Positions 18,341 through 26,925 of a DNA stretch of 64,000 nucleotides are shown in pieces. Each line of letters opens with the position of its first letter. Within the stretch, counting starts at the first letter, position 1. Origin of the DNA: Clostridium ljungdahlii DSM 13528 (GTDB lineage Bacteria; Bacillota; Clostridia; Clostridiales; Clostridiaceae). Made by a program: the position numbers and the translations under genes. The notes beneath the pieces were generated by a model. It saw only the letters and a program-made list of their open reading frames with translations. It had not been told where the DNA came from and ran no database searches. The DNA is taken from contig NC_014328.1 of the NCBI RefSeq assembly GCF_000143685.1, positions 4,340,001 to 4,404,000 of the forward strand, given 5' to 3'.

Positions 18341-18474
18341 TTATCCGATGGCTACCAGCCGTAATACCCCCATCTTCTTATAAAGTGGGGGATAACGGCT
18401 GCTACGCCCCTGGATAACGATTTCTAAGCTTCAGATGGAGAAAAGAACTCCACCTGAAACCAAGAACTCTGTTT
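18341..18474 (-). repeat. Structured two-hairpin repeat, copy D
   Basis: On the reverse strand it reads AAACAGAGTTCTTGG to CATCGGATAA, matching the conserved blocks of copies B and C. The paired arms are changed on both sides: hairpin 1 is TTCAGGTGGAG / CTCCATCTGAA, hairpin 2 is AGCCGT..CCCCCA / TGGGGG..ACGGCT. These compensatory changes against copy C show that the structure is conserved, not just the sequence. Confidence 0.85.
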
Positions 18475-18550
18475 ATTATTCTAATAATTTACTTAATATT
18501 TCTTCTAAATAAATAGTTTCAATCTTACAAAATAGAGACATTTTTAAAAT

Positions 18551-19678
18551 TTATCTATAAACATCTAAAGAATGTCCATACAAAGTTTTAAGTTTAACAC
18601 TTGATGAAATAACTCTTTTATAATCTTTATCAAATAAAGTTTTAAGGTTATTAGCCTCATAATCAATTGTATAATCTAAAGCGTCATTTTTTCCCATATT
18701 CTTAATACCTGCTTCCTCTAATACAGGTTTTATTAGAACTTTATATTCTTCTATAGCTTTATCAAAACTTTTTGCATTTGAATAATCTACATTTGCAAAA
18801 GTATCCATAATTTTTTGTGCATATTCCTTATTAGTGGCACGTTCTAAACTTTTTACGGCATAGTATTTACTATTTTTATCTGTAACCATGTCAATTTTGA
18901 TATTTACACGTTTCAGGTCTTCAATTACAGTTGATATTTCTGGCTCTGAATCTATAACCTTTTGTATTCTTGCAGACATAGTTGAATTAAGTAACTTCTG
19001 CTGCTCTACATTTAGATTTTTTTCTGCATAAGAACTTACCTTACCTTTAGCTATTCCCATTTCTGCATAATCACTATAATCCATACCACCTAAAGTATTT
19101 ACAATAGAACATGCATAATCCATAACCTTTGAAGAATCCACTAATTCTTTTAAAGTAAAATCAACTCCATTTACCTTAAACTTAGTATTTAAGTTTTCTA
19201 TATTATTAGAAATACCTTTTGAAATATTTCTTTTCATCTCTCCAATAAGATCAGTTATTCCTTTTTTTATTGACTTTTCATCCTCTTTTAAACTACTACT
19301 ATCACTAAAATTTTGAGCTATTTTTGCCACAAAATTATTTACATAATAATCATAATAACTTACATCTTTTCCTTGAGCTTTAGAAGCAAATACATCTAAA
19401 TAATCTTTATTTAAAGTTTCACCTTTAATCTTACAATAACTAGTTACAGTAAATTCCTTTCCATCTTTGCCTGTGCACTTTTCGTAGTCTATATCTTCTG
19501 ATGGTATATATAATATTTCTGATGGAGTTCTGTTTGTTTCATTAACATTTGCATTTTCAATCTTTAAGGCTTTACTTGTATCAAACTTGGCTTTTGTAAT
19601 ATTGCCATTTTTATCCCATAAATTTTCATTTGTATAAAGTCTGTTTTCTGTTGAATTTGATATACTACTAACATTCAT
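18551..19678 (-). CDS. Uncharacterised 375-residue soluble protein
   Basis: I do not recognise the family. It has no signal peptide and no membrane segment. The N-terminal ~55 residues are low-complexity, rich in Asn, Ser and Thr (MNVSSISNSTENRLYTNEN). The rest is mostly helical and charged, with Lys/Asp/Glu-rich stretches. AGGGG lies before the ATG, and a possible promoter (TTGTTA, 16 bases, TATATA) precedes it within about 50 bases. The N-terminus resembles that of unfolded secretion or flagellar-type substrates, but this is only an impression. Structured repeat copy D lies just beyond its 3' end. Confidence 0.7.
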   Translation of the reverse strand: MNVSSISNSTENRLYTNENLWDKNGNITKAKFDTSKALKIENANVNETNRTPSEILYIPSEDIDYEKCTGKDGKEFTVTSYCKIKGETLNKDYLDVFASKAQGKDVSYYDYYVNNFVAKIAQNFSDSSSLKEDEKSIKKGITDLIGEMKRNISKGISNNIENLNTKFKVNGVDFTLKELVDSSKVMDYACSIVNTLGGMDYSDYAEMGIAKGKVSSYAEKNLNVEQQKLLNSTMSARIQKVIDSEPEISTVIEDLKRVNIKIDMVTDKNSKYYAVKSLERATNKEYAQKIMDTFANVDYSNAKSFDKAIEEYKVLIKPVLEEAGIKNMGKNDALDYTIDYEANNLKTLFDKDYKRVISSSVKLKTLYGHSLDVYR

Positions 19679-19898
19679 AATTCAAAACCCCTTATATAAT
19701 AAATAAAAATACGTTAACAATATTCTCGTAGTAAATTTTCAAAGCTTTACCAATATTGTTAGCTACCTCCTGATGTTGTTGAAAAGTATCGTTTTAAATT
19801 TAAGAGTTAGGGTACTTGTTTTATATATTTGTTATGATAGAAAGACGGTCCAGGAAATTTTAAGCAAGGCTTTTATTTTAAATGTTTTAGGGGATATA

Positions 19899-19943
19899 AT
19901 GAAAAATGAAACTAAATTTATAGATGAGCCACTGGTAGGGTGA
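19899..19943 (+). CDS. Possible 14-codon upstream ORF before the double-MerR gene
   Basis: ATG preceded by AGGGGA, encoding MKNETKFIDEPLVG then TGA. It is in the same frame as the regulator, whose ATG follows two codons after the stop. It could be a leader peptide, or an N-terminal extension cut off by a TGA mutation. Confidence 0.3.
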   Translation: MKNETKFIDEPLVG

Positions 19944-19949
19944 GATATT

Positions 19950-20711
19950 ATGGAGAAAAAGAAAAAAATATATAAAGTTATTGATTTAGCTAGAATGTAT
20001 GGTATTCATTCCAATACTATAAGGCTTTATGAAAAGCTAGGCTTTATATCTAAAGCAAAAAGAAATATAAATAACTACCGCATATTTGGAGAATTACATG
20101 TACTACAAATAAAGGTTTGTCGGTGTATTTTTGGTTATCCTTTTACAAACAAACATATAAGGAATGCCGGTAATGAAATCATGTGGTCAATAACAAAAAA
20201 ACAGTGGGATGAAGCAGGACAAAATACAGATTTATATATAGGAATAATTGAACAGGAAATTAAGAAGGCTCAAAAAGCCTGTGAAATGCTAGATAATTGG
20301 ACAAACTCAACTAAGAATAATGAAATTTTTTTAGAAAAGAAAATGTTGTCACGTAAAGATATTGCTGATTATCTTGGAGTCACTACTGAAACCATACGAA
20401 ACTGGGAAAGGAATGGGTTAATTCTTCCAGAAAAAGTAGGTGCAAAAGGTGAAAAACTTTATTCAAGTACTGATTTAGGAAGAATGCACATTATATATAT
20501 GTTATTACAGTCCGGATATAGTATGGCCTCGATCCATCGTAGTATTTCAATGTATGATAAAGGACATGCCGAGTTAGTGGCATCATCACTGGACTGTCAA
20601 GAGTATGATGAGTTTATTTCAGTTGGAGATCGCTGGCTTTATGAATTAAATAAACTACTAAAAGCAGCTCAAAAAATACCTTCAATTATTGAAGAGATGA
20701 AAAACTTATAA
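19950..20711 (+). CDS. Regulator with two MerR-type helix-turn-helix domains
   Basis: 253 residues. Residues ~5-70 contain one MerR-type winged helix (VIDLARMYGIHSNTIRLYEKLG). A second lies at ~130-200 (SRKDIADYLGVTTETIRNWERNG, then KLYSSTDLGRMHII). A helical segment rich in charged residues joins them. The tandem arrangement is unusual, since canonical MerR proteins have one DNA-binding and one effector domain. No ligand domain is visible, so it may bind DNA as a monomer across two half-sites. AGGGTGAGAT precedes the ATG. A terminator separates it from the peptidase gene. Confidence 0.8.
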   Translation: MEKKKKIYKVIDLARMYGIHSNTIRLYEKLGFISKAKRNINNYRIFGELHVLQIKVCRCIFGYPFTNKHIRNAGNEIMWSITKKQWDEAGQNTDLYIGIIEQEIKKAQKACEMLDNWTNSTKNNEIFLEKKMLSRKDIADYLGVTTETIRNWERNGLILPEKVGAKGEKLYSSTDLGRMHIIYMLLQSGYSMASIHRSISMYDKGHAELVASSLDCQEYDEFISVGDRWLYELNKLLKAAQKIPSIIEEMKNL

Positions 20712-20726
20712 AAAACCTTACACTTG

Positions 20727-20785
20727 CACACCACCCTATATTTTCTATGTTATTTTTTTATAGAAGGATGGTGTGTTGTTTTTTC
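20727..20785 (+). terminator. Terminator after the double-MerR gene
   Basis: CACACCACCCT pairs with AGGATGGTGTG (one mismatch) and is followed by TTGTTTTTTC. It lies just after the regulator stop and 32 bases before the peptidase start. Confidence 0.75.
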
Positions 20786-20816
20786 ATCCTTAACTATAAA
20801 AACTGGAGGTAAAACA

Positions 20817-21995
20817 ATGATAAGTAAGGTTTTTGAAATAATTACGAAAGAACGTGCAGTAGGAACAGCTGCAAATGATGAAATAGTAAATTTTTTAGAA
20901 AATAAGTTTAAATATATGAACTATTCAATAAAGTCGCTGCCATTTGAATGTACTGTTTGGGAAAAAGCAAAATCAACTCTTATAAGCCGCAATCACTTGT
21001 TCCAGGTTGAGCCAAGTCCTTTTTCCGAGCCTTTTAAAGGAAGTGGAAAGTTGATTATGGTTAAAACTGTGAAGGAATTAGAAGATATTGATTGTAATGA
21101 TGTTATTTTAGTATTGTCAGGAAAGCTTACAGAAAGTCCTTTGCAGCCAAAAGACTATCCCTTTTATTATCCGAAAGAGCATAAATATCTTATTTCTCTA
21201 CTTGAAAGAAAGAAGCCAAAGGCAATTATTGCTGTAACCGGTAAAAATCCATTAAGTGGGCAAAATCCATTTCCGCTTTTTGAAGATGGAAACTTTTTAA
21301 TACCATCAACAAATATCAATGATCAAACCTTATCAAAAATTGAGGCCGCGGGGCTTTTAGGTGAGGTTGTGAATTTAACAATAGATTCCCATAAAAGGTT
21401 GTCCAAAAGTCGACAGATTGTAGCATTAAAGAAAGCTACAAAATCAATGGGAAAAATTGTTATAGGTGCTCATATGGACACAAAATATAATACACCTGGA
21501 GCTTTGGATAACGCATCAGGAGTAGCAGTGTTGCTGCAGATGGCTGAAGTATTGAAATCTACAGCATACGATATAGAGATCGTACCATTTAATAGTGAAG
21601 AATTCTATGGTGCCTGTGGTGAAATGGAATATTTAAAATTAATTGATAATGAAAAAGATAGAATTAAGCTCATGATTAATATAGATTCACCATGCCATAA
21701 GGGAGCTCAAACTGCCATTTCCTTTCACAATCTAAGTAATAATATAAGTGAAATTATAAACTGCACTATAGGTAAGAGTGAAGAAATTGTTAAAGGCAGA
21801 AAATGGTATGCCGGAGATCATGCTCCTTTTATATTTCGTGGTATACCTTGTTTAGTAGTAACATCATCAGATCTTTTTAGTGGTGGCTTAGAATACACCC
21901 ATACCTCAAAAGATACGTTGGATACCATTGATTTTGACATGATTGGTCATATAGTCAGGTATATAATTGAAATTATCGCAAATCTTTCTGTTTAA
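20817..21995 (+). CDS. M28-family zinc peptidase
   Basis: 392 residues from the ATG at 20817, which has GGAGGT six bases upstream. The frame extends upstream to 20724 but only through the terminator. M28 metal-binding pattern: GAHMDTK (His), GALDNASGVA (bridging Asp), NSEEFYGACG (catalytic Glu-Glu), MINIDSPCH (Asp) and LEYTHTSKDT (His). No signal peptide, so a cytoplasmic aminopeptidase is likely. It releases N-terminal amino acids from peptides. Confidence 0.87.
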   Translation: MISKVFEIITKERAVGTAANDEIVNFLENKFKYMNYSIKSLPFECTVWEKAKSTLISRNHLFQVEPSPFSEPFKGSGKLIMVKTVKELEDIDCNDVILVLSGKLTESPLQPKDYPFYYPKEHKYLISLLERKKPKAIIAVTGKNPLSGQNPFPLFEDGNFLIPSTNINDQTLSKIEAAGLLGEVVNLTIDSHKRLSKSRQIVALKKATKSMGKIVIGAHMDTKYNTPGALDNASGVAVLLQMAEVLKSTAYDIEIVPFNSEEFYGACGEMEYLKLIDNEKDRIKLMINIDSPCHKGAQTAISFHNLSNNISEIINCTIGKSEEIVKGRKWYAGDHAPFIFRGIPCLVVTSSDLFSGGLEYTHTSKDTLDTIDFDMIGHIVRYIIEIIANLSV

Positions 21996-22117
21996 GTATT
22001 TCTAAAATGAATAAATTTGAACTGCATAAATAAGCATCTTAATCTTAGAATTTTTTTGGCATATATGTTATGGTAAAATATAGTTAACTGTGTTTATATG
22101 AGGAGTTGATTAATACA

Positions 22118-22954
22118 ATGGATGAAAGTAAAGAACTTTATCAAATAGGAAAAGTATCTAAAATATGCAATATTCCAATAAAAACACTCAGATACTATGA
22201 TGAAATAAAATTGTTGATACCAAGAAAGATTGATCCAGACAGTAATTATAGATATTATTCAAATGACCAATTGGCTTTAGTGCTTGTGATCAAGCATTTT
22301 AAAGAAGCAGGTTTTTCATTAAAAGAAATAAAAGTACTTTTGGGCAGAGAAAATTTAGAATATAACACAAGAAAAATTAATGAAAAATGTATAGAGATTG
22401 ATAACAAAATTAACGATTTAAAGATGCTAAAACAAAAATTGCAGTTTTTTATAAAAGAAAGCAAAAAGGAAAAGAAAAAAAATAAGGATTTTAAAATTGA
22501 GATAAAAGAAATACCAGTCTCTTATGTTGCCTATCTCAGGAGCAAAGGGCCCTGTACTATTGAAGAATTTACAGTTAGGTACTGTAAACTGATTTCATTA
22601 GTTGAAAAAAACAATTTTCATATTATAAAGAATGCTATGGCAGTGTATTATGATAACTGTATTGATTTTGAAGAAAAAGAAAAGGAAGATTATGATATAG
22701 AAGTTTGTATAGCTGTGTCTGAGGAAAGAGAAATAGATGGTCTAGTTAGAAAGTTTGGAGGTTTTAAAGCTGTTACTGCTGTCCATTATGGAAGTTATGA
22801 TAGTATGATAGATACTTATAGAAAGTTGTACAAATACATTTATGAAAATAAATATGAAATTTGCGGTGAACCTGTAGATAATTATCTTGTGGACATAATG
22901 AACACAGTAGATGAAGAAAATTATGTGACTGAACTTATAGTTCCAATAAAATAA
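22118..22954 (+). CDS. BmrR-like MerR regulator with GyrI-type effector domain
   Basis: About 278 residues from the ATG at 22118, with GAGGAG upstream; an alternative TTG at 22106 abuts the ribosome site. The N-terminal MerR helix-turn-helix is IGKVSKICNIPIKTLRYYDEI. A coiled-coil dimer helix follows (about 75-118). The C-terminal ~150 residues form a GyrI-like/BmrR ligand domain (VSYVAYLRSKGPC, AVHYGSYDSMIDTYRKLYKY and a closing ELIVPIK). Such sensors bind bulky cationic drugs. The MATE pump downstream has a MerR-type promoter, so it is the likely target. Confidence 0.85.
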   Translation: MDESKELYQIGKVSKICNIPIKTLRYYDEIKLLIPRKIDPDSNYRYYSNDQLALVLVIKHFKEAGFSLKEIKVLLGRENLEYNTRKINEKCIEIDNKINDLKMLKQKLQFFIKESKKEKKKNKDFKIEIKEIPVSYVAYLRSKGPCTIEEFTVRYCKLISLVEKNNFHIIKNAMAVYYDNCIDFEEKEKEDYDIEVCIAVSEEREIDGLVRKFGGFKAVTAVHYGSYDSMIDTYRKLYKYIYENKYEICGEPVDNYLVDIMNTVDEENYVTELIVPIK

Positions 22955-22966
22955 TTAAAATAAGTG

Positions 22967-22997
22967 TTGACTCTCCCGTTACTGTATGCATTATTCT
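22967..22997 (+). promoter_or_regulatory. MerR-type promoter (19-base spacer) for the MATE gene
   Basis: TTGACT and TATTCT are 19 bases apart, the over-long spacing typical of MerR-activated promoters. The spacer starts CTCCCGTTACTG, resembling MerR drug-sensor operators. It lies directly after the BmrR-like gene and about 100 bases before the MATE start. Confidence 0.6.
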
Positions 22998-23093
22998 TTC
23001 AATTGTAGATATTCACACCAGAAATATATATCTTAGATAAGTCTGTTAACTTCAGTGGATGTCTATATGAAGTTTGAAAGAGGTGTATGTAAG

Positions 23094-24476
23094 TTGAGCG
23101 AAAAGAGTACAAAAATTAATGAAAGCTATATTGAAAATGAAAAGCTTGGCAAGCTTATTATGAAGTTTTCAATTCCCTGCGTACTTGCAATGGTGGTCAA
23201 TGCTCTTTACAGTATTGTGGACCAGATTTTCATTGGTCAGGGAGTAGGCTATATTGGTAATGCAGCTACAAATATAACCTTTCCACTTGTAGTTTTAGCC
23301 TTAGGTTTTTCACTACTTTTGGGAGATGGAGCAGCTGCTTTTTACAGTATAAAATTAGGAGAAAAGAACAAAGAAGAGGGCGCTAAGGCAATAGGTAATG
23401 CAATTGTTTTGATGGTGATTTTAGGTTTGATATTTTTAGCAGTTGGATATATTTTTATGAAAAAGCTGCTGTGGAGCTTTGGGGCTACAAGCACTAACAT
23501 TTCTGTAGCACTGGATTATATGAGAATAATCTTAATAGGACTTCCTTTCATGATTTTGGCAGCAGGTCTAAATTCAATAATACGTGCAGATGGCAGCCCG
23601 GAATATTCAATGCTTGCGATGATAGTAGGAGCAGTTATAAATATTGTTTTGAATCCTATACTTATATTTCATTTCAGTATGGGGGTTAAAGGTTCTGCTA
23701 TAGCAACAATAATAGGACAAATTTTATCCTGCACAATTTCTCTAAGTTACCTTAAAAAGTTTAAAAACATAAAGTTTAAAAGAGAATATTTGAAGCTTGA
23801 TGTAAAGGTGAGCAAGACAGTAATGCTTTTAGGAATCTCCAGTTTAATTACGCAGGCAGCAGTAACAATAATAATAATAGTAAGCAATAATATGCTTAAA
23901 ATTTATGGAGCACAATCAATTTATGGCAGTGATATTCCCATATCAGCAATAGGTATTGTAATGAAAGTAAATGATCTTTTATTAGGAGTAGTAATAGGTA
24001 TAGCCATAGGAGGCCAGCCAATACTTGGATACAATTACGGTGCTAAAAATTTTAAACGTGTTAAAGATACCTATTTTATGCTTATAAAAATAGCAACTGT
24101 TGTATCAATAATAGGCTTTATTATATTTCAGTTTTTTACACAGAGTATAGTAAATCTATTTGGTCAAAATAGTGCATTATATAATGAATTTGCATTAAAA
24201 TCTTTTAAGATATTTTTGATGCTCTGTATGTTTATAGGTTTTGAACTTACAAGTTGTATTTTCTTCCAGGCTGTAGGTAAACCTGGAAAAGCAATGCTTC
24301 TTACACTATGTAAACAGACCTTCTTTATAGTTCCCCTTATGATAATTTTACCTAAATTTCTTGGAGTTTTAGGAGTTTTATATGCAGGACCCTGTGCAGA
24401 AATATTATCAGTTATAGTGACTATTATTCTTATTACCTCAGAACTTAAGAAATATTCGAAGTTAACTGTAAGTTGA
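23094..24476 (+). CDS. MATE family multidrug efflux transporter
   Basis: About 460 residues from the TTG at 23094 (SEKSTKINESYIENEKLG), with AGAGGTG before it; upstream in-frame starts lack a ribosome site. Twelve membrane helices in two related halves. MATE features include KLIMKFSIPCVLAMVVNALY at the start, NSIIRADGSPEYSM after helix 5 and GGQPILGYNYGAKNFKRV in the second half. The NorM/DinF-like family exports cationic drugs using sodium or protons. Regulation by the BmrR-like protein encoded upstream is likely. Confidence 0.9.
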   Translation: MSEKSTKINESYIENEKLGKLIMKFSIPCVLAMVVNALYSIVDQIFIGQGVGYIGNAATNITFPLVVLALGFSLLLGDGAAAFYSIKLGEKNKEEGAKAIGNAIVLMVILGLIFLAVGYIFMKKLLWSFGATSTNISVALDYMRIILIGLPFMILAAGLNSIIRADGSPEYSMLAMIVGAVINIVLNPILIFHFSMGVKGSAIATIIGQILSCTISLSYLKKFKNIKFKREYLKLDVKVSKTVMLLGISSLITQAAVTIIIIVSNNMLKIYGAQSIYGSDIPISAIGIVMKVNDLLLGVVIGIAIGGQPILGYNYGAKNFKRVKDTYFMLIKIATVVSIIGFIIFQFFTQSIVNLFGQNSALYNEFALKSFKIFLMLCMFIGFELTSCIFFQAVGKPGKAMLLTLCKQTFFIVPLMIILPKFLGVLGVLYAGPCAEILSVIVTIILITSELKKYSKLTVS

Positions 24477-24554
24477 TTTTGTAAACTAAAATCAACTTTT
24501 AATCCATTGTTATCATATATTAAAACCGTATAATTACATTATGGGGTGATAATT

Positions 24555-25670
24555 ATGAAAGAAATTAATATTGCAAAAACACTTGTTGCAAAGCGTAAGG
24601 AAAAAGCCATTACTCAAGATAAATTGGCTGAATATATAGGTGTATCCAAAGCGTCAGTTTCTAAATGGGAAACAGGTCAAAGTTACCCTGATATTACTTT
24701 TCTTCCACAGCTTGCAGCATATTTTAATATCAGTATAGATGAGCTTATAGGATATGAGCCGCAGATGACAAAGGATGATATAAAAAAACTCTATAATAAA
24801 TTAGCTAGTGAATTTAGCAGCAAACCTTTTGAAGAGGTTCTAGATAAGTGTCATGAGATTATAAAAAAATACTATTCTTGTTTTCCTCTTTTAGTGCAGA
24901 TGGCTGTACTTCTTACGAACCATTATATGCTGGCAAAGGGCAAGGAAGCACAGGAGTCCGTTCTTCATGAAGTAATTGATTTATGCCAGAGGATTAGAAC
25001 AGAAGAGGATGATGTGTATGTAACAAATGAGGCAAACTCACTTGAAGCTGCCTGCTCTCTCATGCTACAGCATCCAGAAGAAGTTCAGGAATTACTGAAT
25101 GGAACAATGAAACCTAAACCATCAGATGAAGTACTACTGGCAAGTGCATATCAGATGACAGGAAATATACAAAAGGCAAAAGAAGTTTTACAGATTGGTA
25201 TATATCATCATTTAATTAACATGATGGATATATTGCCAAGTTATTTTATATTGAATCAGGATACTCCAAAGCAGTTTGAAAATATACTCCAGCGCACAAT
25301 CTCCACAGCCGAGCTTTTCAATTTAAACAAACTTCATCCCGGAGTTATGCTAAAGATATATTTAACAGCAGCACAGTGCTATGCAATGCAAAATAATCAG
25401 GATAAAGCAATTGATATGATAAAAAAATATGCAGATATATGCACATCAGAGTCACTCTCATTTAAACTACACGGCGATGAGTTCTTTGACAGTATTGATA
25501 ATTGGTTTGCAGAATTTGATTTAGGTAACCAGGCACCGAGAGATGAAAAGGTCATTAAAAAAATCATACTCCAAGCAATAACAGAAAATCCCGCATTTGC
25601 AGCATTTAAGGATCAGCCCAAATTTAAGAGTAGCCTTGAAGCAATAAAATCAAAATTAGGAAACCTATAA
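24555..25670 (+). CDS. XRE-family regulator with helical-repeat C-terminus
   Basis: 371 residues from the ATG at 24555, preceded by GGGGTGAT. The N-terminal Cro/C1 helix-turn-helix (about 6-60: KAITQDKLAEYIGVSKASVS, KWETGQSYPD) is strong. The remaining ~300 residues are helical hairpins resembling tetratricopeptide repeats, as in peptide-responsive RRNPP-like regulators. No small secreted peptide gene was found next to it. It is a single gene with a terminator downstream. Confidence 0.83.
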   Translation: MKEINIAKTLVAKRKEKAITQDKLAEYIGVSKASVSKWETGQSYPDITFLPQLAAYFNISIDELIGYEPQMTKDDIKKLYNKLASEFSSKPFEEVLDKCHEIIKKYYSCFPLLVQMAVLLTNHYMLAKGKEAQESVLHEVIDLCQRIRTEEDDVYVTNEANSLEAACSLMLQHPEEVQELLNGTMKPKPSDEVLLASAYQMTGNIQKAKEVLQIGIYHHLINMMDILPSYFILNQDTPKQFENILQRTISTAELFNLNKLHPGVMLKIYLTAAQCYAMQNNQDKAIDMIKKYADICTSESLSFKLHGDEFFDSIDNWFAEFDLGNQAPRDEKVIKKIILQAITENPAFAAFKDQPKFKSSLEAIKSKLGNL

Positions 25671-25776
25671 AGGGCTTATGACACTGTCATAGCTTCTAAA
25701 GTTCCTGCTTCACAGATGGGTCAATTTAATCAAATAAATATTCTTATTTAAGACAAAGAAAATCTTTGCTTCAGCT

Positions 25777-25812
25777 AAAATGGAACTATATTAAGTTATA
25801 GCTCCATTTTGG
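25777..25812. terminator. Bidirectional terminator between the XRE and flavoprotein genes
   Basis: AAAATGGAACTATA pairs with TATAGCTCCATTTT (one mismatch) around a six-base loop, with A/T-rich flanks on both sides. It serves two converging genes. Confidence 0.7.
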
Positions 25813-25824
25813 TTAAAATAATTT

Positions 25825-26349
25825 TTAACCAATTACTTCTTCAACTGTTTTAATAATAGCCTCTATGCTTGGAAATAGACTTGGAAATTTTGCCTCTTTA
25901 TTTTCAACAAATATTACCCCATCTTCTTTAAGTGTTTTCACATTTCTTTGTACACTTGGTTTGCTGTACATTTTAGGATTAATATGAGTTGCAAAAATAA
26001 TAGGTGCACTTGTTGACAATAGATTTGTAGTAAGAAGATTATCTGCTATTCCATTTGCTGCTTTTCCAACAGTATTGGCAGAAATTGGTGCAACAAGCAT
26101 TAAGTCAGATTTAAATGACAGCGACTGATGATTCATATCATAAGCCTTTGGAAGTTCAAATTGCTCAATCTGGATAGGTGTTCCTGCCTCTCTCTGTACC
26201 ATAAGCGGTGTAACAAAATTGGCTGCATTTGTCGTCATAATTACATGCACCTGTGCTCCACGCTTTTTCAATTCCTTAATTAACGTAAGCGACTGGTTTG
26301 CTGGGCTGCATGCTGTGATCCCTAAAGTTATTATTTTTCCTGATAACAT
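25825..26349 (-). CDS. CoaC/UbiX-like FMN flavoprotein (HFCD family)
   Basis: 174 residues. HFCD-family pattern: LGITACSPANQSLTLIKELKKRG (FMN phosphate loop), VIMTTNAANFV, an NHQSLSF region with the family histidine, then LVAPISANTVGKAANGIADNLLTT (the PASANT-like motif and GIAD). The family decarboxylates cysteine-derived substrates or prenylates FMN. Here it stands alone without the CoaB synthase domain, so the substrate is unknown. GGGGGAG precedes the ATG. Confidence 0.78.
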   Translation of the reverse strand: MLSGKIITLGITACSPANQSLTLIKELKKRGAQVHVIMTTNAANFVTPLMVQREAGTPIQIEQFELPKAYDMNHQSLSFKSDLMLVAPISANTVGKAANGIADNLLTTNLLSTSAPIIFATHINPKMYSKPSVQRNVKTLKEDGVIFVENKEAKFPSLFPSIEAIIKTVEEVIG

Positions 26350-26461
26350 ATTTACTCCCCCATTTTCTTATAATTTTATTATTTCATCAATTACTTACAC
26401 AATAATATAAATTCTACAAATTAACCCAAACTCCTCTACAAATGACCAAATTTATAATACT

Positions 26462-26755
26462 TTACTTTGTACGCAGCAAATTATTTTCTTTTAATTTATT
26501 TACATTCTTAGTATGATAATCACAAAGTCTTGAATTACATGCTACATCAATAGCAATTTTTCTTAAATTTTCATCACTCTCTATTACTTTGCTCAATGCC
26601 ACATCTTTTTCATCTTTAAATGGTCTTCCTCCTTTACGATCTCGTGCTCTTGCACTTACTAATCCTTCTTTGGTTCTTTGAATTATTAAATCTCTTTCAA
26701 ATTGCGATATATCAGCAAATATTGTAAAGAGAATTTTTATATTCTTTTAGAATTT
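26462..26755 (-). pseudogene. Decayed serine recombinase (resolvase/invertase) fragment
   Basis: A reverse frame without a start reads ILFTIFADISQFERDLIIQR then TKEGLVSARARDRKGGRPF and ends NNLLRTK, the middle and end of a small serine recombinase. Just upstream a different frame gives KLLEILKEYK, the preceding helix of the same protein, so a frameshift and small deletion separate them. The catalytic serine domain is missing. It is a relic of a mobile element. Confidence 0.75.
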
Positions 26756-26925
26756 CAAGTAGCTTCTAAACTGATTTTTTATCTTTATTTACTTTTTTGT
26801 ATATTATCTGTGTAATATTCCATAGAATATACAAAAGAAAAAAGGATACATTAAATATGTAGTATAAGTTAATTACAACCTTAAGATAAAATTTATATTT
26901 TAAAATCAAAGAAGGTGTTTTTCTT

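Noticed and set aside
11917..18474. Reading the four hairpin repeats as a CRISPR array or as group II intron pieces
   Set aside because: No regular spacer structure and no cas genes; no intron domain V or reverse transcriptase nearby.
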